Below are positions 35,261 to 44,900 of a DNA stretch of 64,000 bases, piece after piece (the stretch's first letter is position 1; every line of letters begins with the position of its first letter). The stretch is from Streptomyces sp. Sge12 (GTDB taxonomy: Bacteria; Actinomycetota; Actinomycetes; Streptomycetales; Streptomycetaceae), in NCBI RefSeq assembly GCF_002080455.1, contig NZ_CP020555.1, positions 682,001-746,000 on the forward strand, in the 5' to 3' direction. The notes under the pieces are model-generated. The model worked only from the letters and a program-made list of their open reading frames with translations, had not been told where the DNA came from and did no database searches. A program made the translations under genes and the position numbers.

Positions 35261-36202
35261 CTAGGAGGCGTCGAGGCGTTCGGTGAGGCGGCCGTACAAC
35301 TCGGGGCGGCGGGTGCGCATGAGGCCGAACTCCAGCCAGTCCCGGCGCTGGTCGAGGTCGAGGTCGGCGACGAGCACGGCCTCACGGTCGCGCGGAGCCC
35401 GCAGCATGACGCGGCCGTACGGGTCGGAGATGAAGGAGGAGCCGTAGAAGGTGGAACGGCCCTCGGTGCCGACACGGTTGGGCACGATCATGAAGAGGGC
35501 GTTGGCCAGGCCGTTGGCGCTGATGGCGTGCTCCCACATGGGCCGGGTGTCGAAGTCCGGCAGGTCCACCTCGGAGCCGATGGCGGTGGGGTGGACGAGG
35601 ATCTCGGCGCCGGCCAGCGCATAGGCGCGCGCCAGCTCGGGGAACCACTCGTCCCAGCACGTGGGGAAGCCGAAGCGGGCCCCCTCGTGGGCGACGACGG
35701 GGAAGCCGCTGTCGCCGGGGCGGAAGCACAGGTCCTCGCGGTAGCCGGGGAAGGCGGGGATGTGGTTCTTGCGGGTCCGGGCGATGAGCTTGCCGTCGGA
35801 GTCCACGCACACGGCGGTGTTGTAGCCGAGGCCGCCGTCCTCGGCGCGTTCGTAGAGGGAGGCGTGGACGGTGATGCCGAGCTCGGTGGCGAGTTCCGCC
35901 GCGAGAGCGACGGTGGGGCCGCTCCCCACGTCCTCCAGGTGGCGGGCGGCGCCGTCGGCCATGGGGTCGTCGGTGTTGCAGAAGTAGGGGCTGCGGGTCA
36001 GCTCGGGGAGGCAGACGACGGTGGCGCCCTGCCCGGCGGCGAGGGCGACGCCCTCCCGGAGCCGGTTGTCGTGCTCGGCGGGGTCGGCGTACCAGCGCAT
36101 CTGGACGAGGCCGACGCGCAGGGGCTCGCGTTCGCCGGGCTGAGTGCGGCCCGGGGAGCCGAGCGGTGATCCGAAGGAGGTGAGGAGCGCGTACGAGGTC
36201 AC
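35261..36202 (-). CDS. Nitrilase-superfamily amidase (carbon-nitrogen hydrolase)
   Basis: A 313-residue hydrolase of the N-carbamoylputrescine-amidase/beta-ureidopropionase type. Catalytic triad motifs are visible: Glu in LPELTRSPYF, Lys in RTRKNHIP and Cys in PTCWDEWFPE. Such enzymes release ammonia and CO2 from N-carbamoyl amines or amides in polyamine or pyrimidine catabolism. GTG 36202 gives a normal length; an ATG at 36313 would add a low-complexity PLLLPSSPSSPPTP leader encoded by a purine-rich strand and is less likely. A palindromic operator lies upstream at 36315-36338. Confidence 0.82.
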   Translation of the reverse strand: MTSYALLTSFGSPLGSPGRTQPGEREPLRVGLVQMRWYADPAEHDNRLREGVALAAGQGATVVCLPELTRSPYFCNTDDPMADGAARHLEDVGSGPTVALAAELATELGITVHASLYERAEDGGLGYNTAVCVDSDGKLIARTRKNHIPAFPGYREDLCFRPGDSGFPVVAHEGARFGFPTCWDEWFPELARAYALAGAEILVHPTAIGSEVDLPDFDTRPMWEHAISANGLANALFMIVPNRVGTEGRSTFYGSSFISDPYGRVMLRAPRDREAVLVADLDLDQRRDWLEFGLMRTRRPELYGRLTERLDAS

Positions 36203-36314
36203 GGGCGGGCCGCTTTCGGGAGTCGGAGGGGAGGAGGGGGAGGAGGGGAGGAGGAGGGGGAGCCGGGCGGAAGCTGGGGCGGCGGGTTCGGTGGCCGCAC
36301 CGCCCCGCTCCATG

Positions 36315-36338
36315 TGCTGACTGAATTTTCAGTCAGCA
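36315..36338. promoter_or_regulatory. 24-bp palindromic operator upstream of nitrilase-fold gene
   Basis: TGCTGACTGA (36315-36324) and its reverse complement TCAGTCAGCA (36329-36338) flank ATTT; the core ACTGAAAATTCAGT on the minus strand is typical of TetR-type sites. No TetR gene lies next to it, and the neighbouring LacI protein has its own different palindromes, so the cognate regulator is probably encoded elsewhere. Confidence 0.7.
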
Positions 36339-36371
36339 TGCGGGATGACGAAAGGATCAGTCAAGGGGGCT

Positions 36372-36430
36372 CTGCCGGAACGTTCCGGCAGGACAGGAAT
36401 GTAGACCTTGCCGGAACGTTCCGGCAAGGT
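36372..36430. promoter_or_regulatory. Two LacI-type operators
   Basis: Site 1 at 36372-36391 and site 2 at 36405-36430 share the perfect palindrome GCCGGAACGTTCCGGC, with symmetric flanks extending site 2 to 26 bases. Centre-to-centre spacing is 36 bases. The CG-centred palindrome is the classic LacI/GalR form. Site 2 overlaps the expected -35 region of the LacI gene, so autorepression is inferred. Confidence 0.85.
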
Positions 36431-36443
36431 CGGGGCGACCGTC

Positions 36444-36449
36444 TAGAAT
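36444..36449 (+). promoter_or_regulatory. -10 box TAGAAT of the LacI gene
   Basis: TAGAAT lies 7 bases before GTG 36457, the position expected for a leaderless transcript starting at that GTG. It overlaps the alternative ATG 36448, which argues against that ATG as the start. Confidence 0.5.
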
Positions 36450-36456
36450 GCGGCGC

Positions 36457-37524
36457 GTGACCCCGCCTGCCGTGACCCTGCTCGACGTCGCCCGCGCCGC
36501 CGGCGTCTCCAAGAGCACCGTCTCCGACGCGCTCCAGGGCTCCGGGCGGGTCGCGGAAGCGACCCGGGACCGGGTCCGCGAGATCGCGCAGGAGCTGGGC
36601 TACCGGCCCAACAGCGCCGCCCGCCGGCTGCGCCGCGCCAGCACCGGAGCCATCGGCCTGCACCTGCCGCAGACCGCGACCCGGCTGGACTACTACATGA
36701 ACCTGGCCTTCGGGGCCGTCGAGCGCGCCCAGGAGGGCGGTCTGGACGTGGTCCTGCTCGCCCCCGCCGGCGCCGCATCGGGACCGCTCGCCTCGCGCGT
36801 CGACGGGTTGCTCGTGATCGACCCGGAGGTCGGCGACAGCGCGGTCCCCGGGCTGCTCGAGGCGGGCGTCCCGGTGGTCACCGGTGAGCGCTACCTCGGC
36901 CCCTCCCCCGCCCCCGCCGGCGCGGTCGTCTGCGACAACGCCGCCTCGCTGACCGCCCTCCTGGACCACGTCCGCGACCGCGGCGCCCGCCGCCCCGCCC
37001 TCCTGGCCCCCGAGGGCGCCTCCGCCTGGGCGGCGGCCCTGCGCGGGACGGCGGCCGCCTGGGGGGCCTCGTACGGAACCGAAGTCGCCCTGCGCACGGT
37101 GCCGTTCGCGGCGACCGCCGCCGACGCGGAGCACGCCACCCGCCGATTGCTGTCGGCCGACCCCGGAATCGACGCCGTGCTCTGCGCGCCCGACGGTGCG
37201 GCCCCCGGAGCCCTGCGCGCCGCGGCCGCCCTCGGCCGTACGGTCGGCGTCGACCTGCTGGTCGCGTCGTGCGTCGACGGCGTCGCGAACCGGGGCGCGA
37301 ACCCGCCCGTGACGGCGGTCGACCTGCGCCCCGCAGCGTACGGGCGGGCCTGCGCGGAACTGCTCTGCGACATCCTCGCCGGCCGCGCGGAGCCCGACAC
37401 CGTCCGGCACCACACCTGGGCCCTCGAAACCCGGCCGTCCACCACCGGTGTCCACCGCGAGCCCAGCGGACCCGGCGGACCCGGCGGACCCCGCGGACCC
37501 GGCCAACCCCCGAACAAGTCCTAG
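36457..37524 (+). CDS. LacI family transcriptional regulator
   Basis: A 355-residue repressor. The helix-turn-helix and hinge are at residues 5-55 (VTLLDVARAAGVSKSTVSDA, then GYRPNSAARRLR), followed by a periplasmic-binding-protein-like sensor domain (GAIGLHLP, DGLLVIDPEVGDS, RRPALLAPEGAS). It ends in a Gly/Pro-rich tail encoded by a GGCGGACCC repeat (about 37465-37500). The two upstream palindromes and the -10 at 36444-36449 support autoregulation and the GTG 36457 start. The ligand is unknown. It could also act on the divergent nitrilase-fold gene. Confidence 0.9.
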   Translation: MTPPAVTLLDVARAAGVSKSTVSDALQGSGRVAEATRDRVREIAQELGYRPNSAARRLRRASTGAIGLHLPQTATRLDYYMNLAFGAVERAQEGGLDVVLLAPAGAASGPLASRVDGLLVIDPEVGDSAVPGLLEAGVPVVTGERYLGPSPAPAGAVVCDNAASLTALLDHVRDRGARRPALLAPEGASAWAAALRGTAAAWGASYGTEVALRTVPFAATAADAEHATRRLLSADPGIDAVLCAPDGAAPGALRAAAALGRTVGVDLLVASCVDGVANRGANPPVTAVDLRPAAYGRACAELLCDILAGRAEPDTVRHHTWALETRPSTTGVHREPSGPGGPGGPRGPGQPPNKS

Positions 37525-37535
37525 GCTTGCCGACC

Positions 37536-38033
37536 GTGCCGATCCCTCAGCCGCCGTTCACCGTGGACCCCCGCATCGTGCTGCCCGTTCCCGCACCCGG
37601 CGAGGTCTGGACCGTCGGCGCCGTCATCCTCAACGCCGACGGCAAGGCCTTCGCCCAGAAGCGGAGTCCGAACCGCCGCCTCTTTCCCGACTCCTGGGAC
37701 ATCGTGGGCGGCCATGTCGAGGCCGGCGAGACGCTCCTGGAGGCGCTCGCGCGAGAGGTCGAGGAGGAGACCGGCTGGCGCCTGCGCCACGTGCGGCGCT
37801 CCCTCGGCACCACCACCTGGACGGGGGACGACGGCGCCGGACTCCGCCACGAGGCCGACTACCTCGTCGAGGTCGAGGGCGACTTGGGCCGTCCCGCGCT
37901 GGAACGGTCCAAGCACTCGGACCACGGCTGGTTCGGCCCCGAGGACCTCGACCGCCTCAAGGAGAACCGGCGGCCCGGGGAGTTCCTGATCCACGACCTG
38001 ATCGCACGGGCCGTCCGCCGCCGTCCGCAATGA
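37536..38033 (+). CDS. NUDIX hydrolase
   Basis: A 165-residue pyrophosphohydrolase. The Nudix box runs from about residue 65: GGHVEAGETLLEALAREVEE followed by ETGW, matching GX5EX7REUXEEXGU with all acidic ligands present. A preceding QKRSPNRRLFPDSWDIVGG and later EADYLVEVEGD resemble 8-oxo-dGTP/IPP-isomerase-like members. GTG 37536 has no ribosome site, but TAGGCT (37522-37527, overlapping the LacI stop) lies 8 bases before it, suggesting a leaderless message. The substrate nucleotide is unknown. Confidence 0.88.
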   Translation: MPIPQPPFTVDPRIVLPVPAPGEVWTVGAVILNADGKAFAQKRSPNRRLFPDSWDIVGGHVEAGETLLEALAREVEEETGWRLRHVRRSLGTTTWTGDDGAGLRHEADYLVEVEGDLGRPALERSKHSDHGWFGPEDLDRLKENRRPGEFLIHDLIARAVRRRPQ

Positions 38034-38045
38034 TCCGGAGGCGGC

Positions 38046-39005
38046 CTACTGGCTCCGGTCCGGGCGCAGTTCGATGTGGTCCGGGGCCAGGTCGACCGCC
38101 ACGCGGTGCTCCATGCCCAGGGCCTCGAGGAACTTCGGCGGGAGCTGGACGCGCCCCGAGCGGTCCAGGACGACGTACTCCCGTTCGCTGATCGATTCCT
38201 CGCCGTGTTCGTCGGTGACGAGCCGGCGCAGGACCTCGCTGCTGGTACGGCCGTCGCGGATGGCGACGGTGCGGCGGACCTCCCCCGCCACCATCGGGTC
38301 GTGCGTCACGATGACCACGGTCACGCCGAGTTCCTTGTTCACCGTGCGGAAGGTCTCGAAGACCGCCGCGGCCGTCTCCGAGTCCAGTTCGCCGGTGGGT
38401 TCGTCGGCGAGCAGCACCTTGGGGTCGTTCGCCATGGCCACGGCGATCGCGACGCGCTGCTGCTGGCCGCCGGACAGTTCCGCCGGCCGCCGGTGGGCGA
38501 GGTCGCCGATCCCCAGGGCTTCCAGGATCTCCGCGACCCGGGCGGCCCGGCGGGCGCCCGCGCCGCGGCGGGGCCGCTCGCCCTTCAACTGCATCGGCAG
38601 GGCCACGTTCTGGGCGGCCGTCAGGAAGGGCAGCAGGTTGCGTGCCGTCTGCTGGAAGACGAAGCCGACCGCCTCGCGCCGGTAGCGCAGCCGGTCCCGC
38701 GCCGACAGTTCCAGCAGGTCGTAGCCGGCGACCGCCGCGCTGCCCGCCGTCGGGACGTCCAGGCCCGCCAGGATGTTCAGCAGGGTGGACTTGCCGCTGC
38801 CGGAGGCGCCGACGAGGGCCATCAGGTCGCCCTGGTCGACCGTCAGCTCCAGCCCCTGGAGGGCCTGCACCTCGATGCCGTCCTGGCTGAAGATGCGGAC
38901 CAGGCGGTCGCAGGCGATCGCCGCGTCGGCCGCCGGGGTGCGGGGCTCCGCGGCGGCCGTCGCACGGCGGCGGAGCTCCTCGTACGTCGGCTGGTCGGTG
39001 TTCAA
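38046..39005 (-). CDS. ABC transporter ATPase (MacB/LolD type) with C-terminal AbrB-like domain
   Basis: A 319-residue ATPase. Walker A is GASGSGKST near 62-70, with Q-loop VFQQTARNLLPF, signature LSGGQQQ, Walker B VLLADEPTGELDSE and H-loop VTHDP. After about residue 245 an extra segment carries EYVVLDRSGRVQLPPKFLEA plus LGMEHRVAVDL, which matches the swapped-hairpin AbrB/SpoVT barrel (GRVxLP signature). The start is TTG 39005; it overlaps the permease stop as TTGA, with GGGAGA upstream. Partner of the two large permeases. Confidence 0.88.
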   Translation of the reverse strand: MNTDQPTYEELRRRATAAAEPRTPAADAAIACDRLVRIFSQDGIEVQALQGLELTVDQGDLMALVGASGSGKSTLLNILAGLDVPTAGSAAVAGYDLLELSARDRLRYRREAVGFVFQQTARNLLPFLTAAQNVALPMQLKGERPRRGAGARRAARVAEILEALGIGDLAHRRPAELSGGQQQRVAIAVAMANDPKVLLADEPTGELDSETAAAVFETFRTVNKELGVTVVIVTHDPMVAGEVRRTVAIRDGRTSSEVLRRLVTDEHGEESISEREYVVLDRSGRVQLPPKFLEALGMEHRVAVDLAPDHIELRPDRSQ

Positions 39006-41926
39006 CGCTGGTCTCCCGCTCTCAACTCGGTGGTGATCTGCCGTCGCCCGGATGTCGCCGCCTCGACGAACACGGCCGCGGCGACCAGGGCGGCCAGGCC
39101 CAGGGCCTGGGTCAGCACGGGCCCCGCCGTGAGCCGTACTCCGTTCGGCACCTGCGCGCCGACCAGCGTGGACAGGTCCATCGCCGGACCCAGCAGGGCC
39201 ACCGCGGCCGCCGCCACCAGCGCTCCGCCCAGTGTCGCGGCCAGGGTCTGCGGCAGGGTTTCGGCGAGGATCAGCGCCACGCCCTGCCTGCGGCGCAGCC
39301 CCATGGTGCGCAGCCGGGCCAGGAGTGCCGCGCGTTCCGGGACGGTCCGCATGAGCGTCAGGAGTACGGCGAGCAGGGCGAAGCCCGCCGCCCCGGCCAC
39401 GGCGGCCCAGAAGAGGCGCTGTGCCGAGCGCTGGAGCGGGTCGGCACCGAGCTCGGTGACCGCCTCGGCGCTGGTGCTGACGGGGTACACCTCGTCGGCC
39501 GGGAGCGGGGCCGGGCCCGCGGCGGAACCGGAGCCGGGGATGGGGGCCGGGGGCGGGGCGGGGGTCGCGGACGCCGCCGGGAGCTTGGAGCGGACCAGGG
39601 CGCGCAGCCGGTCCCCGTCGACGGGGCCGAGGCCGAACCACCGGTTGGGGCGGTCGGCGCCGCCCATGAGGGCGGTCGTCGCGGCGTCCGCCGGCAGGAT
39701 CACGGTCGCGGCGTCCCGGGCCGGACGGGCCGGGGTGCAGTCGATCACGCCCACGACCTGTGCCCGGAGCTGGCCGCCCTCGCCGGGCAGCACCGTGTAC
39801 GTGCCGCCCTGTACGGCCTGCCCGGCGAGGCCCGCGCTGAACAGGGCGGGCACCGGGGCGTCTGCGGTCCGGGTGCCTCCGGTGGCCAGCAGGGCGGGGT
39901 CGAAGGAGCCGCAGCCGAGGACCCGGGACAGCTCCGCGTACGCGCCCGGTTCGGCGAGGACGACGGTGACCTGGCTGGACCGCTGGGTGGTGCCGAGGAC
40001 GGACGAGTCGTGGTCGATCCACACCGGTACGGAGGTCCGTACGCCTGGCAGCTCGCCCGCGGCCTTCGCGAGCCCCTGCGGGAGCGGGGACTTCCCGTAG
40101 GCGGAGATCGCCGCGTCGGCCCCGACGGTCAGCCGGGCCACTCCCAGCCGGGAGGAGTCCACGGACTCCAGGACGGCGGCTCCGAATCCCCCGGTGGTGA
40201 TGGCGAGGAGCAGCGCGACCATCGGCAGGACGGAGGGGCCGGTACGGCCGCGGGCGTGGGTGCCGGTCGATGCCGGGCCGCGGGCGGCCCGTGCGAGTCC
40301 CAGGAAGCCGACCAGTCCGGAGCGGCGGCCGGCGGCGCGGGCGAGCCAGCCGGTCACTACGGGCTGGATCCGGGCGAGCAGCAGTCCCCCGCACAGGGCG
40401 AGCAGCAGGGGGGACGCGATCAGCAGCGGGTCGAGGTCGCTGCCGGGCGGGGCGACGCCGCGGCGGCGGACCTCCAGTACGGCGGCGGCGGTGGCGGCGA
40501 GGACGAGCAGTTCGGCCACGGGCCTGCGCCAGCGCCCGGCCGGGCGGGCCGGGGACAGCAGTACGGCCGCCCGTACGGGGAAGGCCAGCAGTGCGAGCAG
40601 GGCGACGGCCGAGGCCGCGAGCAGGGCGGGGGCGAGCCGGGGTGTGGGCAGCAGCAGGACGGCGAGCGCGGTGGCGGCCGCGGCTGCCGGGAGCACGGTG
40701 ACGGCGCCCTCGCCGAGGAGGCGGCCGACGATGGCGGCGCGTGAGCCGCCGCGGGCGAGCAGCAGCCGCAGTTCGGCGTCGCGGCGGTCGGCGGCGAGTG
40801 CGCCGGCCAGGCACAGGACGACGAAGGCGACGCCGCCGACCCCGGCGGGTCCGATGGCGGCGAGCGGTGCGGCGGCCTGGGTGCGGACGCGGGCCTGTTC
40901 GAACAGCTCGGGCAGCCACGAGGTGGTGTGGAGCCGGGTACGGCCGGTCTCGCGGACGAGGGCGGCGGCGGTGGGCCCGGCGATGTAGGAGGCGACCTCC
41001 TTGCGCGTGGTGTCGAGCCGGTCGGCCCGCAGCCGGCCGACGTCCACCGGAAGCCGCCAGAAGTCCTCGGCGGTGCGGCTCCAGGTGCTCATCCGGTCGA
41101 GGTCCCCGGTTCCGACGAGGGCGTCGACGTGCCAGGAGAGGCTCTCCCCGCTGTAGTGCTCGCAGGCGCGGGCGATGCATCCGAGGTTGTCCACCCAGAA
41201 GTCGTCGCTCTCGTCGAGGACCGTGAAGAGGCCGACGACCTCGACGGACGGTGTGCCGTCGACGCGGGGCGCGGTGGTCAGTACGGATCCGACGCGGGCG
41301 CCGAGGGTCGCGGCGGCCTTCTGCGAGAGGGCCACGTGCAGGGGAGCCGTGGCCCCGGTGGCGCCCGGGGGCGGGGTCGTGGGTGTGCTGTCCGGCCAGC
41401 GCCCCTCGGCGAGCCTGACGTGCGATTCGGCCTGGCGGACGTGCAGGAGGTCCATGGCGGGCGGGATGCCGGACGGGCGGGACAGTTCCGGGTTCTCCAG
41501 CGGCTGCCGCTTGGTGGTGCGCGTGCCGTGGACGGTCTCGTCTGGGTCCACGCGGAAGGTGGAGCCGGGCCCCGTGGGGGTGAGGAGCTTCTCCAGGGTG
41601 GCGTCCAGGGCCTGGGCGTTCTGTCCGGTCTCGGGAGCGGGTGCGGTCACCTGGAGGCTGGTCTTCGTCGAGCCGCTGCGTTCCAGGAAGGATCGCAGGG
41701 CCTGGTCGGCGCCCCGGTCCTGGGCCCTCGGCAGCGCGGCGGCGAGCAGGACGGCCACGAAGGCCAGCGCGGCGCCGAGCACGGTGCCCAGCGGCGCCGC
41801 GCGCAGCCGGGTCCGGACCCAGGGCGCGGGCCGCGGTGCGGCGACCGGCGGGGCGGCGGCCGACGACGGCGGGCCGACGCGCGGCGGGCCGACGGGCGGC
41901 GGGCCGGCGGGCGGCGGGGTCGTCAC
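39002..41926 (-). CDS. Very large FtsX/MacB-type ABC permease 2
   Basis: A 974-residue membrane protein. An N-terminal Pro-rich cytosolic tail (VTTPPPAGPPPVGPP) precedes the first helix (APLGTVLGAALAFVAVLLAA), then a large extracytoplasmic domain, two helix clusters in the middle (GVGGVAFVVLCLAGALAADR; VALLALLAFPVRAAVLL) and a second outer domain, ending with an FtsX-type block (AAVAGAAGFALLAVLLTLMR and RLRTMGLRRRQGVALIL). GTG 41926 overlaps the upstream permease stop as GTGA. The substrate, perhaps a lipid or peptide as in lipoprotein-release exporters, is unknown. Confidence 0.85.
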   Translation of the reverse strand: MTTPPPAGPPPVGPPRVGPPSSAAAPPVAAPRPAPWVRTRLRAAPLGTVLGAALAFVAVLLAAALPRAQDRGADQALRSFLERSGSTKTSLQVTAPAPETGQNAQALDATLEKLLTPTGPGSTFRVDPDETVHGTRTTKRQPLENPELSRPSGIPPAMDLLHVRQAESHVRLAEGRWPDSTPTTPPPGATGATAPLHVALSQKAAATLGARVGSVLTTAPRVDGTPSVEVVGLFTVLDESDDFWVDNLGCIARACEHYSGESLSWHVDALVGTGDLDRMSTWSRTAEDFWRLPVDVGRLRADRLDTTRKEVASYIAGPTAAALVRETGRTRLHTTSWLPELFEQARVRTQAAAPLAAIGPAGVGGVAFVVLCLAGALAADRRDAELRLLLARGGSRAAIVGRLLGEGAVTVLPAAAAATALAVLLLPTPRLAPALLAASAVALLALLAFPVRAAVLLSPARPAGRWRRPVAELLVLAATAAAVLEVRRRGVAPPGSDLDPLLIASPLLLALCGGLLLARIQPVVTGWLARAAGRRSGLVGFLGLARAARGPASTGTHARGRTGPSVLPMVALLLAITTGGFGAAVLESVDSSRLGVARLTVGADAAISAYGKSPLPQGLAKAAGELPGVRTSVPVWIDHDSSVLGTTQRSSQVTVVLAEPGAYAELSRVLGCGSFDPALLATGGTRTADAPVPALFSAGLAGQAVQGGTYTVLPGEGGQLRAQVVGVIDCTPARPARDAATVILPADAATTALMGGADRPNRWFGLGPVDGDRLRALVRSKLPAASATPAPPPAPIPGSGSAAGPAPLPADEVYPVSTSAEAVTELGADPLQRSAQRLFWAAVAGAAGFALLAVLLTLMRTVPERAALLARLRTMGLRRRQGVALILAETLPQTLAATLGGALVAAAAVALLGPAMDLSTLVGAQVPNGVRLTAGPVLTQALGLAALVAAAVFVEAATSGRRQITTELRAGDQR

Positions 41927-44900
41927 ATCTCCTCCACGGGACGCAGCCGGGCGGCGATGTCGCGGCCCCGGGGGCCGCTGAGCGCGGCCGAGAGCAGGGG
42001 AACGGCTGCGATGGCGGCGACCGTCAGCACGGTCTGCCAGAACGGCATGTCCACCTGTACGGGCGGGAAGGGCCGCCCGGCGGCGGGGGTCAGGATGACC
42101 AGAGGCGCCATCAGATGGATGAGGGCGATCCCCAGCCCGGTGCCGACCGCGGTCCCGATGGCGATCAGCACCCCGCCCTCGGCGGCGGACGCCAGGGCCA
42201 GCGAGCGGCGCGGCGTGCCGAGGGCGAGCAGGACCGAGAACTCCCGGCCGCGCACCCGCCGTTCGGCGGCGGTGGAGGTCGCGAAGCCGATGGCCGCCAG
42301 GACGGCGCAGGCGGCGGCGAGGGCGGCCAGCGCGCTCTGCGGGCCGGCGCTCAGCGGGTCGTCGAGCAGCCGCTCGGTGATCTCCTCGCGCAGTTGCACC
42401 CGTTCGATACGGGCGCCTTCGCGCAGCCGGTCCGCGGCGCGGGCCGGTACCGGGTCGGCGGCCGAGGCCGCGGGCAGCCACCATTCGGTGGGCGAGGCGG
42501 GCTGCCGGCCGGTGGACTCCAGCAGGAACCGGCCGAGTACGTGCAGGTCGACGGCGAGCGCCGAGCGGCCGGCCACGGGGAGGGAGTCCACGGAGGCGGT
42601 GATCCGCATCGGGACGTCGGTGCCGTCCAGCGTGACGGGAACCGTATCACCCACGGAGGCGCCCAGGGAGCGCAGGTAGCGGGTGGTGGCGACGGCCGGG
42701 ACGGTGGCGGCGGGCGGCGCGGCCGGCGCCGGGAACAGCACGGTGTTGACGCCCTGCAAGGTGCCGAAGCCGCCCCAGTAGCGCAGGCGCAGCACGTCGG
42801 TGGAGCCGGCCGGGACCGGGGTCGGTTCGGGGGCGCGGGGGGAGCCCGGCCCCTGGAGGGGCGAGGAGCTCCAGCCGCCGGCGGCCGCGGGTGCGGCGAC
42901 GTTCGCGGCCGCGCCGTCCGCGGTGTCGGAGACGGCGATCCCGCGCAGGGTCAGTTGGCTGCCGTCGCCCGGGTGGTCGCCGTCCCCGGCGTACGAGAGG
43001 CGCACTCCCGCCAGGGTCAGCGGGGTGGCGGCGGATCCGACGGGGGCGCCGGTGAGCGCGTCCAGGAGGAAGGGCAGGGTGGTGTTGCCGGTTGCGGGCA
43101 GGGTGACCGAGGCCGTCCCGTAGGTGGCCCCGAACCGGTCGCGCAGCAGCAGGCTGACGGCCGCCCAACTGATGCCGGAGGACCGTACGGACACGGCGAG
43201 GTCGATGCGGCGCGGTGAACCGGGCAGGGCGACGCCGGGGCCGGCGGGGGCGCTGTCCGTACCCGCGGCGAGCGGTGTGAAGAGCTCGCGCATCGTGTGC
43301 CCTTCGCGCAGGTCCGCGCGCAGGGGCACCCGTTCGCCCACTTCGGCGGCGTCCAGCGCGACGATGTCGGCGGAGTGGCCGTCCGGCAGCTTCTGCTCGC
43401 GGCGGACCACCGGGACGAGGCGGTCGCCGCCGGGCAGGGCCGCGTAGCGTCCGCCCTGGCCCATCGGGGACATGCTGCTGCCGGAGATCCGCAGGCCGCC
43501 CGCGGTCGCGAAGTCGGCCTGGTCGCGCTGGGAGGCGGACCAGGCGGCGTGCTGGCCGAGGGCCAGGATCCCGCTGGAGACGGCGAGTACGAGCAGCAGC
43601 ACGGGCCCGGTGGCCCGGCCGGGCCGTCGGGCGAGCTGCCAGCCGAACAGGGCGGGGGCCAGGCTCCGGCCGCGCGCCGCCAGCCGTCCTCCGGCCCGCG
43701 CGGCGAAGGGCAGCAGGCGCAGGACCAGCAGGGTGCCCGCGCACAGGGCCAGCGCCGGGGCGACGACCAGGACCGGGTCGACGCCGAGGCCGGAGTCGTC
43801 GGGTGCGGGGGTGTCCGTACCGCCGTACTGCGTCAGCTGCTGGTAGCCGAGGACGGCGAGGACGACGACGGCCAGGTCGACGCCGGAGCGGGCGGCGCCG
43901 GTCACCAGGGCCTGCCGGCTGCCGACGCGGCGCAGTACGGCGGCGGAGGCGCCGCGCAGGACGGAGGGCAGGGTGGTCAGCAGCACGCAGGCCAGGGCGC
44001 AGCCGATGGCGACCGGCCAGACCAGCCAGGTGTCCGGTATCTCCAGGTGGACGCGTCCGAGCGGGCCGAACCGGCCGAACAGCCGCAGCAGGGGCGGGGT
44101 GAGCAGCGGGGCCAGCACGGCGGCGGGCAGGGCGAGCAGCAGTGACTCGGTCGCGGTCAGCGCGCCGAGGCGGCGGCGGGAGGCGCCGCGCGCGGTGAGC
44201 AGGACCCGTTCCGGTTCCTGCCGGACGGTCAGGATGTGGGCGACGAGCAGCAGGGCGGCCGTGGACAGGACGGCGAGCTGGAGGGCGCCCATCAGCAGGG
44301 TGGAGCGGGCGACGACCGTACCGGCGCGCAGTTCGGCCAGCAGTGCGGGCAGTTCGGTGGCGGTCCGCAGGGATGTGGTGCGTTCCAGAGCGGTGCCGGC
44401 GGGTTCGGTCGCGGCCCGGACGGCCTCCGCCTCGTCGGCGCCGACCGTGCGCAGGTCCGGGGTCAGCAGTGTGAGGCGGTGGTTCTGCAGGAGGCCGCCC
44501 GTGGTGAAGGCGGTGTCGTCCACCAGGAGCGGGCCGTAGATGGCGAAGGTGTCGGCCTGGACCTCACGGCCTCCGAGCGGGTCGAGCCGCCAGTACGCGG
44601 CGTCCGGGTCGGCGGCCCGGTACACGCCGGTGACCAGCACGGTCAGCGGCGGCCCGCCGAACCGGTCGTCGAGGCGGACCGGTGCGGGCAGGGCGGATTC
44701 GGCGAGGCCGAGCCGGGTGAGCGCCGCGCGCGGCACGGCCACTTGGGTCGGTGCCGCGGGGGCGCCGGTGCCGGTGGGTGCGGCGACCGGTCCGGGCCAC
44801 TGGCCGGCGAGCAGTTGTACGTGGTCCCGGGCGAAGGCGGCGAGTACGGTCAGGTCGGCATCGCGCCCGGAGCCGGCGGCGCCGGGCAGTCCGTAGGACC

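Noticed and set aside
36203..36313. N-terminal extension of the nitrilase-fold protein from ATG 36313
   Set aside because: It encodes a low-complexity Leu/Pro/Ser stretch from a purine-rich strand and abuts the operator palindrome; family length fits GTG 36202 better, though a leaderless start cannot be fully excluded.
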